In this document: positions 54,806 through 64,000 of the stretch, piece by piece
Layout of the letters: each line of letters starts with the position of its first letter
Position numbering within the stretch: the first letter of the stretch is position 1
Source of the DNA: Ramazzottius varieornatus
Lineage: Eukaryota; Tardigrada; Eutardigrada; Parachela; Ramazzottiidae
NCBI GenBank assembly: GCA_001949185.1
Contig: BDGG01000018.1
Span: forward strand, 587,448 to 651,447
DNA length: 64,000 bases
Reading direction: 5' to 3'
Translations under genes and position numbers: made by a program
Notes under the pieces: model-generated
Databases searched by the model: none
Told to the model about the DNA's origin: nothing
The model's input: only the letters and a program-made list of their open reading frames with translations

Positions 54806-55964
54806 TCGGTAAAATCTTTGGTGTAATGTTCTCGTCGAACTGTTCTTCTTAACGGAAACCTTCGCAATTCTTCAAGGAAGTGCTCGGAGCAGAAGCACTG
54901 CAAGTGCGAGCTTCCAGATAGCGAGGTTGCTTTTAGGTGAACTCGCATGTACAGCTTACTGCACCCGCGTTCCTGTAGACTGCTACCTCATAGCATGCAC
55001 GTGAAGAAACAAAAGAACCACACACTATAGATTCCTGACCGACTAAATGATGGATACCTCAGCTTTCTAGAACCACTTGACATTATAAAGTTAATATTCC
55101 ATTGTAATATAACTGTTATCTCGACCCATGTACCGAGTTGCGCGAGTTGTCGGAAGAGATGAGGATTGATGGCTCAGTACCAGACTGCCCGGCGTCTCGA
55201 TCCAGCAGTAACTTTTCTCTACGTTGGTAGATGTCCTTGGCCTTCATGCAGACTGGACTGTAAGACATACCCAGTCCAGTATCTGGGAACTAGACTGCAA
55301 AATATTGCGGCGTATGAGGAGTTTTTTCGGACTGGGTATTTTATTCAGTGGTCCAAATTGTTCAGGAAGCGATTTTATCGTCTGGGTCAGTTTTGGGTCG
55401 GTTTGAAACGGCTGACGCAGACTTGTGCATCAGTCATCTGGTCCAAAATTCAGAGTGGATTGATGGTTATCAAGTTATAAAATCATGTTTCTTGCAACGC
55501 TTGCCGCAGAGCTAGCCAGGCTTGTACAATCTAAGACCGGCTCCTGTTACAACCTAGAACATGGAAAGTAGTCGGCTTCAGTCAGGAAGATCGAAGTTAA
55601 AACAAAAGGAAGATGATTTCAAGGCGGAAACGAAGCCATTTAAACACGAGCGCACGTGGCAGGCTTTCGCGATCAAATACCGAACGTCCACTCCTACTGC
55701 TTGAAACGGACTGGTAAGCCCGTGTGGCTTGCCAAATTCATTCTCAAAAATAACCCACGCGGACCCATCAACGTGAAACCACGCTTCCTACAGGGGTAAG
55801 TGGTCAGCAGAAAGAGTGACCACTGGTCAGTTATTACCTATGTAACGGTCAGCAGACCACAGCTGACCGTTACTGTTACTGTGACGGTTACCACAGCTCA
55901 CCGTTTGGACGCTCACGAGGGTATTTAGCCAATGCTCCAGTCTTATTTCACAAACTGAAACGAC

Positions 55965-56648
55965 AGAGAGGTAGAGGAGAGTTCTCTCTATCGACTAGGA
56001 TAGACCAGGTCGGCAGAAAAAAATCCTGGAAGACACAACAGGAAGCGGAAGTGACGTCCAAATCTGGGCGAAACATCGGCATCAGTCAAGTAATTTGATT
56101 GTTTGCTGGTTGATTCGCTATTTGATTGGTCTGTAACACTATATGGGTAGAAGAGCAGCTGATCACCACAGTTTCGATTGTTGTGTCAAACTTTGTTCTC
56201 TTTTCTCGTTTTCTCTCCTCCAGTTATCGCAGACATGGATTCTGTTAACCCCTTGAACATCCTAAAGCTTTTGGAGATGGACTATGAACAGGATTTTCAA
56301 CCCAACGACTCTCCAAGTGACCATGACAAATTGCTCAAGGCACTCATCAAAGGTATGGTAGGCTTGTTGATAAGGTATACACTTGAAGCCTATCCGAATC
56401 CATCATTTGCTTGCAGACTTCCTGGATATTCACATCAACCAAGCTGGAAGTCCGATCTTGGCCAGATCCAGCCTCTAGATGTGCTGTGTTTCCGAATGTA
56501 CAAAGGATACATTCGAAAGGTGTCAAATTGGATATTTCTGAACGATCAACCTGTACAGGTTCACCATCGGGACGTTATTCTCAAGCTGCATTCGCTGATC
56601 TATCAGCGGTTCACTTCTCCTAGGTTGCCAACTTGGTTGCCAACTTGA
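55965..56648 (+). pseudogene. Internally deleted pogo/Tigger-like copy
   Basis: The 5' terminal part (GAAGCGGAAGTGACGTCCAA at about 56043) and exon 1 (from 56235, MDSVNPLNILKLLEMDYEQD) match the intact element. After the first intron it reads DFLDIHINQAGSP and then jumps directly to QIQPLDVLCFRMYKGYIRKV and VHHRDVILKLHSLIYQRFTS, losing most of the DNA-binding and catalytic region. No right terminus was found. Confidence 0.85.
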
Positions 56649-57154
56649 GAGCCTGATGTTGTTATTTACGATCTGTTATGGATTTTGCGTTCAAGCCTGG
56701 TTGGAATATCTTTTTGGCTGAGCTGCTTTTGAGAACTTCAGTTTAGAACCTAAATGTTTCGCTTTGAATTGCTTGAATAGCTGATCCTTGCTTAGTGTCC
56801 ATGTGACAACCCAAGGCTGTTGGGCGGTGCAAACTTGAGTAAAGTTTGATTCATCAATGGTTCAGTAAATCCAAAAAGTTTTGGGTTCAAATAACTCATC
56901 GGTTTAGCTTCCGTTCAAGGCCACCCTGGCAGCGGTTAAGGTCATGAAAATAGTCATAAACTAGCATTTATCGCAAACAACGGGCGAAGCGCTCATTCAT
57001 CGTATGACGCGCACTGCGTAGAAAAATAAACGTTGGCATGCAGAGAGGCAGAGAGGAATAAGTGAGGAGCCTGGCTTTATACTCACCCCGCAGACATTCG
57101 GACGGCAACAATGACCATGCCGCAATATACTTCCTTAAATAAAAATCATCGTAC

Positions 57155-57300
57155 TGTGATGCTTCATTGACTTCGCGAAGTACGTCATCATACGCGTCAA
57201 GTTGAACCCCGGTCCGAAAATTTTGCCCTACCAACCCCCTGAGGGATGTTTCGCGCGTACGATCACGTGATTCGCGAAGTTCATGAAGCATTACAGTACG
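57155..57300. repeat. Foldback repeat, copy B of 6420-6580
   Basis: CTTCATTGACTTCGCGAAGT pairs with TTCGCGAAGTTCATGAAG; the loop keeps AACCCCGGTC and CCCCCTGAGGGA. Confidence 0.65.
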
Positions 57301-58901
57301 AGAACTTAACAGCAGATAACCGAATAGCCAAAAGAGCGGGCTACCATTCGATGCTAATTACAAAATCAAAAGAAATTTGCGGCGTGGTTTGTAAGCAGTG
57401 ATGTCGATGTTGCGGCCAGACTCAGAGAAAGGCCAGAAAGGAGAGATTTTCGACCTTTGAGCGTTTTTTATATAATTCAAGGCCTGATTGTCCTACGTTT
57501 CTCGTTCAAAAACTTGAAGGCTTCTTCTAGTGCGGTTTATGCAAACGTTTGTTTCAGAAATTATTTCCGGCTTCGTATCGAATTGAGAACTCGAACGCTG
57601 TGTTCAAGAACACAGTGCTTGAATGAATCCGCTGTCTATTCTCTTTCCACCTTTCCCCCGTTAACCAATTGAGGCCAAAGAGTTTCACGGGCTCAACCGC
57701 TGCAGGAGTGGCTTTGTTCCGCTCATGTCGTTGCTTGTCGGAAAAAAGATATGAAGCTTTTCGAGAAACCGTGTTATCAGTCGTCCACCCTACATTTCGG
57801 CATTGTTTCGATAAAATTGCTATATCGACCAGCAATTTAATCCAGAAGTGCAGGTGAGTAGACGACAGTTTTTGCCAGAGGGAAAACAGCGAAAAATTCG
57901 CACCGGAGGGGCTACACGGCTGCGCCTCCCTAGTCGCGTGTTGAGTCTCGGCTTCCTCGGAACATTTTTTCCAGCCACGTTATTTTCAAAGATTGCGAAG
58001 GGGATAAATAATGAAGCTAAAATAGCTATGAGAACGAACATACATTCAGCCGAGAGCGCCCTAAAGCTTTCGAGGTAGTAGTCATTTAGCGAAACCACTG
58101 TTTATAAGCCTGCTGATCGTGCACTTCCATCAACACTATCGCAAAATCTCAGAGAATCGGCAATGTACGAAATGAAATAAAACTGGGAATCCGTAGATGG
58201 CGGAGTTCATCGACCTGTCGGGATAAAGTGATTGACGGGAAACTCAAAATCCTTCCGCGTTTGCTTGACTACATATTTCGGTTTATTCTATTGATCCTTA
58301 TTCTTTTTGACGAACTCAGACAGGACAACTGTGTCTTGTTTGGGGACATGCTATCGGGGTTCTTGTGCAGGCCGGGTTCTCGATAGAAGATCGAGGTTGA
58401 ACTCGGTGAATCGGTTAGTTTCCGCTAACACAGTGAAAAAGAGAATACAGTACGTCACGAGCCTTGAAACTTTCAGCTGGCTCGTGCGGCAGAACGAACG
58501 AAGGGAATAAATGATAACAAACTCAGACACAGTTGTACCATAGTAACCATGCATGCGTAGCCGGCGCACTTGTTACCCTACCAGCAAGGGGTAAACCCCT
58601 GGAAAAGCCTCGCTCAGTGTGCCCGTAACTCGAAGGAACATGACGACTTCATAGATAACTGACACCTAAACGGAAGAATTTTATGCACTCATGTCTGTAG
58701 TCAGGAAACCTCTAGAACCAAACTATACGAGAACCCAGAATACAAACTGTGTAATGAACGATGCCAAACGCCGTGGCACACGGTACCATGTACTGAAACG
58801 ATCTCCGCACTCTGTACACCCTTTACCTCCTGCTGCATCGCACTTCGGCGGTTTCGCAGCCTCCGTGCTCTCTGGAATTGTCACAAGTACTGTACTTGAA
58901 A

Positions 58902-59446
58902 CAACAGGGGGCTAGGGTACCTGTACCCCCTGTCACCTCCGTTTACCTAAACCGCTAAATCGAGGCCGGGAGCAGCGCCGTTGATGAGCTGCTATACCAG
59001 GCCTTGGGGGAGAGTGGAACACAGGTTCGAGCGGTTGACGGATTACGCTATGCGAATATCGAAGCGGGGAGAATGTTCGTTTCGTCATCGACCATACGAC
59101 CGAAACCGAGGAAAACTGCAGCGCCAGCAGAATAAATGTATTCCTGCAGGTCATGCTTTGAAAAAGCCAGACCATGACTTGATTTCTCGACCTTTGGCGT
59201 CGTTGCTGGTGGGTCCTCTTCTGCCACCTATAGAGGCTGGCGAATCATTTAGGGTTTAGGCACGCCGGGGTTTGCAGAAGGCGAGGTACTGCAGCCATAC
59301 AGTGAACAGCACCGGTCAGTGTTGCGGAGAGCCCGGGCAGATATACTTCAGACGACAGGGGGCTGCGCCCCTGTAACCCCTGCCGTATTGCACTTCTGCG
59401 GCTCGCCACCTTCGTACTCTGGAACCGCAAAATCGAGGCCCGAAAC
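58902..59446. repeat. Pair of related GC-rich repeats
   Basis: ACAGGGGGCT, CCCCTG and AAATCGAGGCC occur at 58902-58973 and again at 59354-59446. The second copy has an extra internal CACTTCTGCGGCTCGCCACC that resembles 58840-58865. Confidence 0.55.
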
Positions 59447-60011
59447 CGCACTGGCCGGTGCTGGACAGAGGATCCGTTACATGTCTGGAATCGGAATCGC
59501 TCGGGTTAGAGCGCCACCCAGCCCGAACTCGCAGTTCTTGCCTGAGAACAGGAGCTTCGCCGCCTCCTCGGTGACTGATTCTTGAAGGAGGCAGTTCGTC
59601 GCAGGAGGTGCGCTGGTGTTGCAACTACGCGAAACTTCGCTTCGCTCGGTTACACAAACTTGTAACAACCAATGTCAACCATCAGCGCACCTCCAGCAAC
59701 TCACTGTCACCGCTATTATTGTACTCTCGCGATACACGCGGACATACCTGTGGCCAGGCATAGTGCTGCGCAAGCCAATGTGACAAACTGCTGGTGCCCG
59801 TATGTAGTGTTCGTCATGTGACCATCGACCTGCAGTCGGATCGGCTTATTCGGGCGAATTCAGCCTACGTAACGGTTCCATGGGTGCAGCGTAAGTACAC
59901 GGCTAAAACATCGGTTTGAGCCGTGACGTCAGAATCAACATTGCCATTCCCTAACTGTTTGTCACATTTGAGTTTTCCAGCGCCATGGATGCCTGTGGTG
60001 TCATCCCCGGC

Positions 60012-60223
60012 TGTGCTGGCGCAAACAATTATTTTTCGTGCTAGTAATTGGAGCCGAACCGATGTAAGTAGCATGTACGTATGCTGCAATTAGGCTAGTT
60101 TGCCTGGTAAAATTGGCGAATTGTCTCTTTCTGGCCATACCAACCCGTGTGCTTTGCTGACGTAATGAGCCATACATCTGAGGTCTCGCTGCTAACACGA
60201 AAAATAATTTTTTGCGCCAGCAC
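60012..60223. repeat. Inverted repeat
   Basis: TGTGCTGGCGCAAACAATTA, TTTTTCGTGCTAG (60012-60044) is mirrored by GCTAACACGAAAAATAATTT, TTTGCGCCAGCAC (60191-60223). Confidence 0.85.
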
Positions 60224-60739
60224 TGTCCCCGGTCACGGTGTACGTTATGGATGGTGATTGCTGAATCGATCTACCGGAAGGGGGGGGGTGGGGGGCTGTA
60301 TGGACGTACGATATCCGTATAACCGCGTGTATGGCGAGAGCACAGTAAGTCGCTCACCCAGCCGCAGGCGTCTTCTTCATCATCGAAAAATGTTTGCATC
60401 ACGATAACCAGCTCGTCAGATCACAATGTTGGTCGATTTAGCAGTAAGCTGATCGGCAAAAGCGAACTTTAAAGGTCACATGGTTGTCAGCTTACGACAC
60501 TATGAGTACGTTCACGCAGCCACATACATCCGTTTCGGTTAACGGCGAAGCGTGTGTGTGCAGATGCGTGAGATTTTGTTCTGATGCACTGGGTATAACG
60601 CGCCAGCCAATGGGCATGCGTTTGGCTCCGAGTCCGCCCCAAAAATTGCCATTCCTTTGTGGCCAAACTTGACATGGGGACGTTTCCGATTAAGAACTCC
60701 TCGCTTCGTTCGGCTTGATTACCTTATTGGAGAGGTAAC

Positions 60740-61335
60740 AAGTGCGACGACCTTTAAGAAAAAGGGACCTGTTTTTCCGCACCATGCGGTTTCCTTCCTA
60801 CAACGTGTGCCACCGGACTAATGTTCGGAAAAGGGATAAATTGGTCTTTTTAACTCTTTTAGATAAACAGGGCTTGGTGGTGATGGTAGAGATGCAGACT
60901 GAAAAGTGCAAAGCCTGCACGAGTTTCCGCGCCTCAGCGGCTGAAAGTAACGTGGGTCTGGGAAACAAGCTGCAATATCACTGGGCATGCTGACGAAACG
61001 CTGACTTCTACCCGAAACAGCTGCATGGCTACTGCTCAATGTTCATGCTGGCAGTATACCCGTTGGTGGCGTGGCTTGCTCACAGACTGTGGTAATTTTT
61101 ACCATCAGAGGTGTGAGAACTCGTGCGGCCCTTGGACTCCCCAACTTGCATTTCTGCCACCATCTACAAGTCATGTTTATCTGAAAGTTCAGGCTATTTC
61201 TTTTCTGAGCATTGGGTCGGTGGCACACGTTGAAGTACAGAAACCGCATCATACGGAAAAAAGGCAAGTTTTTATAAAGGTCGCCACACTTATAGCAAAA
61301 GTCATCGTACTTAACACTTTCGAATAAGTAATAAA
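60740..61335. repeat. Large foldback element, arms about 230 bases
   Basis: The left arm (60740-60985) and right arm (61045-61335) mirror each other: GTAACAAGTGCG at both outer ends, then TTTTTCCGCACCATGCGGTT, ACAACGTGTGCCACCGGACT and ATGGTAGAGATGCA-like blocks. The conceptual translation of the left arm on the plus strand (RFPSYNVCHRTNVRKRDK) and of the right arm on the minus strand (RFLYFNVCHRPNAQKRNS) are alike. Confidence 0.8.
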
Positions 61336-61562
61336 GTAACAAGTGCGCCGGCAAAATACGTGTTTCTGGCCGTTTTTGCCGGTTCCTCCATTTCCGCTGT
61401 CGTACGTCACCACCACCTTGTCCCCGCAGTCCACTACTACGTCTTCCGTATCCGCTGCAACCGCGTTCACCATGGTATTGTCCACCGCCTCTTTGTCCGA
61501 TGCATCGACCGCCACCACGTCCAGTGTGAGTTTCTCCAGCATATCCGTCCACTGCTTTCTTG
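61336..61562 (-). other. Stretch open in several frames; possible exon
   Basis: Between the foldback and the 61574 repeat, two minus-strand frames are open. One reads QWTDMLEKLTLDVVAVDASD and VNAVAADTEDVVVDCGDKVV; the other is Gly/Arg-rich (THTGRGGGRCIGQRGGGQYH). At least two plus-strand frames are also open. A splice acceptor CCGACACAG precedes it on the minus strand at 61563. It could be an exon of the gene at 62.7-64 kb separated by the inserted repeat. Not assigned. Confidence 0.3.
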
Positions 61563-61573
61563 CTGTGTCGGAC

Positions 61574-62442
61574 ACAGGTGTGATGCGAGCAAGACGACGT
61601 CGCCATGAAAAGTCGCCGCATTTGAACTAAGAGGAGTTGTGCACGCGCTGGGTATAAGTGCAGGTAATGACTTGCCCGTGCACACGTTGCGTCATTAAAT
61701 GAAGCCGTGACTCGTACAGCCCGTACCACTCATGTGTCCCCCGGTCGAATCGCGCACCCTGCTGGCTTATAGATCCTCTTATTGCGCCACTGTACCATCA
61801 CTTACTACCGAGTGCACCGAGAAGGCTTGAGCAGTATCCAAACATTCACGCATCAATCTGCTTAGGTCTTCCCTATTTAATGACGTTGCTGTGAGGGGAT
61901 GCTTTTAATTACGGAGAGGATTACGGGTGGCAGAAGTATTAAATGATTTCTCCCTTTCGAGCTTGATGAAGCGGAATATTCAAGTTCCGCGCGGGAGGGA
62001 CTGCCTTAACGTCAAGAAGAGACGATAGCACAGACTGCCCAAAGTGTATGCTCTGCTGAAAACAGCCGTCTTGTGGTAAACCGTAACTGGCAATCGCACG
62101 AAAAGACAGGTAAACAAACCTGTTCCGTTCCCAATGATAACAAGGCAATTCAGAAGAACAATGACGAAACTCAGAACAGAATCGAAGAGGCACTGTTCTA
62201 CTGAACAAAATCTCGTTGGAAAATTTGAAATTTCCGAAAAGCAGTAATTGTTTACCGGAAATCAATCAAGCCCTATATGTTGAGACTTCAATCAGCCGAA
62301 CACACAACGTACCAACAGGATTACTCGACTCGAATGATGAGTGCAAGCGTGGCTCGGCTGTGAGTTAAGCGCGTGTGTGTCACGAGGTTTTACCGGCCAA
62401 TACGGCAAACCACGTGACTTCGTCTTGCGTAAATCCCATCTG
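61574..62442 (+). repeat. Interspersed repeat of about 850 bases, copy B
   Basis: Partner of 43372-44222; see that entry. Both copies start just inside GATGCGAGCAAGA and end at AAATCCCATCTG. Confidence 0.85.
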
Positions 62443-62738
62443 AATCTTGCAGGGAGTGAATGCGTGACAGCCTGCGAAACGGGCCAGTTGTGAGGATGTA
62501 AGGTGGAATATTGTAGGAACTAACCGAGCTTTTACTCTTCGCTTGTCCGACTGCGATGGGAAGAATTGCCTTCTTCCTAGGCGAGAAGCACGGAAAGAGG
62601 AACTTCACCGTGCTCCTGGATTCGGTGTTCCGCGTAGGTCAGTTTTTCGTGGACCTGCAACGATTACAGCCGATTTAGAGACATTCATCACAAGACAAAA
62701 GCTGGCCCAAGGTGGACGAACCAAGATGTGCAACTTAC
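62443..62738. other. Interval between repeat and terminal gene
   Basis: A 39-codon plus-strand frame from 62556 (MGRIAFFLGEKHGKRNFTVL) is noted but not supported as a gene. Confidence 0.3.
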
Positions 62739-64000
62739 ATCCAGCAACAGCTCCTCCACAGACTCCATTCTTGACTCAAGGCTTTGCAGTTTCTCCATGA
62801 GCTGCTTCTCGGCCTCGGTCACGACAGGGTTGGCCGTGAAAACTCAGCTTGAAGGGAGCTTATTCTAGAAAGCAAAAGTTGCTTTGTGGCTTCTCTAACA
62901 GCGGAAATTCTCATCAGTTCAATATGCGAAAGTAACTTGGATAATCGGAACCCTGGCAAACAATTTCGACGGAATCGTTCTTCCAAGTAGCGCACGCCTC
63001 CAGCCGAAAACACTGGAAACGTGCGCCACCGATCTTGTCGAGTTCGTCTGCCGAGCTCCCTTTCCCGAAATCCTGTTGAAACGCCTATTCTAACTCAGAA
63101 TTCAAAAGCGGACAAACCGAGCTTGGAGTTTGACAGCCTCGCTCTCGAGATAGTCAGCATAGTCCATGTAATTAGCGAACTGCGCGTTGGTATCCTCGGC
63201 TCGCCTCGGTCCTCCATATCGTCCAGCAGTTTCAACGACTGCTTCTTCCGGACTTCATTCCTTGAATGCCTATTCGTCAAGAGTAAAAGCTAAGAGTATA
63301 CAAGGACAGCAGGATCTCCGTATACAAGGACAGCAGGATCTAGATGCACCGCAGAGTCGGAGCGCTTTCGTACCTGATATTGAGTTTTTTCCAAAGCGCT
63401 GCGTTGTTGATCGTAATACTGCTCTCTGAAGACATCCATACCCTGTGCGACGATATCTTGGAGTTCCTCGGAAGACAAGTGGTCAGCGTTGCTGTACCTG
63501 TAGAACAGAAATATCCCTGGCGAACCTGTGCAAGTTTGCCGAGAACTGCTTCTTACATGAGAGAAGGGAGGCTCTTATCACGCCGCAGAACATTCCTGTA
63601 AACTCGTCAAAGGGAACCTCGTTCGAAGGTTTGACACGACGTGCGAACTCCTGACTGTCCGCGAACTGAGGAAGAATCATACTCGGATCCAAGATAGATT
63701 CCTCTCTTTGATTTGAAGAGGCGACTGAGCTGTAAAACGGAAACCATTAATTTTGTTGATCTTTGTGCGGGCACAACATAGACGTACCGTAAGTTCTGGA
63801 TGGTCACATGGCCATTCGTCGCCATCGAAAGTATCAAGCAGCTTTGCGAATCACTTGGAACCATACGTTGGGTAATCAAAGCCACTTCGTCTCCAAAAGG
63901 ACAAAACCAAGCTAAGAATATTTCGCAAAGAGCCATCAACCGCAGTTGCTTAAGCTTCAGCGGAAGGATCCAGACTGGCCACAGTCCGAACAACGGACTG
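62739..64000 (-). CDS. Unrecognised gene, 3' portion, with frame breaks
   Basis: Coding-looking exons on the minus strand: 64000-63788 (LPLKLKQLRLMALCEIFLAW, LILSMATNGHVTIQNLR), 63729-about 63567 (DPSMILPQFADSQEFARRVK, then NVLRRDKSLPSLM in another frame), 63497-63374 (YSNADHLSSEELQDIVAQGM, DVFREQYYDQQRSALEKTQ), about 63270-63090 (VRKKQSLKLLDDMEDRG then, one frame over, TNAQFANYMDYADYLESEAV) and 62842-62739 (VVTEAEKQLMEKLQSLESRM). The last part is a coiled coil and is followed by a GTAAGT donor, so the gene continues further down. Two one-base frame changes within otherwise good exons suggest either small unrecognised introns or damage. No family was recognised; the 5' end is outside the window. 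Confidence 0.45.
62950..63065. repeat. GTGGCGCAC hairpin module, full length, intronic
   Basis: GGCAAACAATTTCGACGGAA, CCAAGTAGCGCACGCC, a loop of about 30 bases, AACGTGCGCCACC, and GATCTTGTCGAGTTCGTCTG with CCGAGCTCCC. Confidence 0.85.
63297..63342. repeat. Direct duplication of 22-24 bases
   Basis: GTATACAAGGACAGCAGGAT followed by CT occurs twice with a two-base spacer, within the terminal gene next to an exon border. Confidence 0.95.

Larger units (their letters stand above)
54037..55964. other. Gene-poor stretch with hairpin modules
   Basis: Two hairpin modules and no recognised gene. A coding-looking minus-strand stretch near 54948-54800 (SHLQCFCSEHFLEELRRFPL) might be an exon of the 53.7 kb gene. 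Confidence 0.35.
56649..60739. other. Repeat-rich stretch without recognised gene
   Basis: Many short open frames on both strands but no conserved protein. Contains the foldback copy at 57155-57300, a related repeat pair (58902-58973 and 59354-59446) and the inverted repeat at 60012-60223. Confidence 0.4.

Noticed and set aside
55166-55480. Open frame of 104 codons
   Set aside because: Contains small local inverted repeats (GACTGGACTG, CAGTCCAG) and no recognised motif.
1-64000. tRNA, rRNA or snRNA genes
   Set aside because: No cloverleaf with A and B boxes or known rRNA/snRNA signature was recognised by reading; a covariance-model scan would be needed to exclude them.

Overview
This is eukaryotic, almost certainly metazoan, nuclear DNA. 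Genes are split by short GT-AG introns of about 42 to 400 bases, and the recognisable products are conserved animal housekeeping proteins: BRAP, USB1, VPS51, an ATRX/RAD54L2-type SNF2 ATPase, a C-terminal ALDH1 and an F-box protein. No bacterial operons, tRNA or rRNA genes were seen. The species cannot be fixed. The compact genes and a LEA-like Lys/Ala-rich membrane protein would fit a small-genome protostome, for example a stress-tolerant one, but that is inference.

Layout. 0-2.4 kb: 3' end of an ALDH1 gene and a complete four-exon PMP3/UPF0057 gene. 3-9.3 kb: mobile DNA, with a broken non-LTR reverse transcriptase split by a foldback element, then a complete pogo/Tigger-like transposon (6.94-9.34 kb) whose three-exon transposase reads through for 563 residues. 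9.8-18 kb: a type II membrane glycosyltransferase-like protein (DUF7164-like), two unrecognised genes, a secreted leucine-rich-repeat protein and a weak minus-strand gene. 18.2-36.5 kb: the conserved core, BRAP (+), the SNF2 ATPase (-, reading frame damaged), USB1 (-) and VPS51 (+). USB1 and VPS51 are head to head, and BRAP is head to head with the weak gene. 37.8-42.3 kb: a LEA-like membrane protein, a truncated pogo copy and an F-box gene. 42.3-62.5 kb: mostly repeats, including a Harbinger element with its two convergent genes, a mariner relic, many foldback elements, an 850-base repeat present twice, a 50-base assembly gap and two small unrecognised genes. 62.7-64 kb: the 3' part of an unrecognised minus-strand gene.

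The dominant non-genic signal is one family of short palindromic modules. Their arms carry a core AAGTGGCGCAC / GTGCGCCACTT with loops of about 30 bases and linkers of about 40. There are about 27 loci, often with two or three hairpins in tandem, nearly all in introns or gene flanks and none inside a recognised exon. They account for most of the long introns in this window and have also invaded the intron of the Harbinger transposase.

The genes do not form a pathway. BRAP (Ras/MAPK and ubiquitin signalling), USB1 (U6 snRNA 3'-end processing), VPS51 (GARP/EARP vesicle tethering) and SNF2 (chromatin) are ordinary neighbours in a gene-dense tract.
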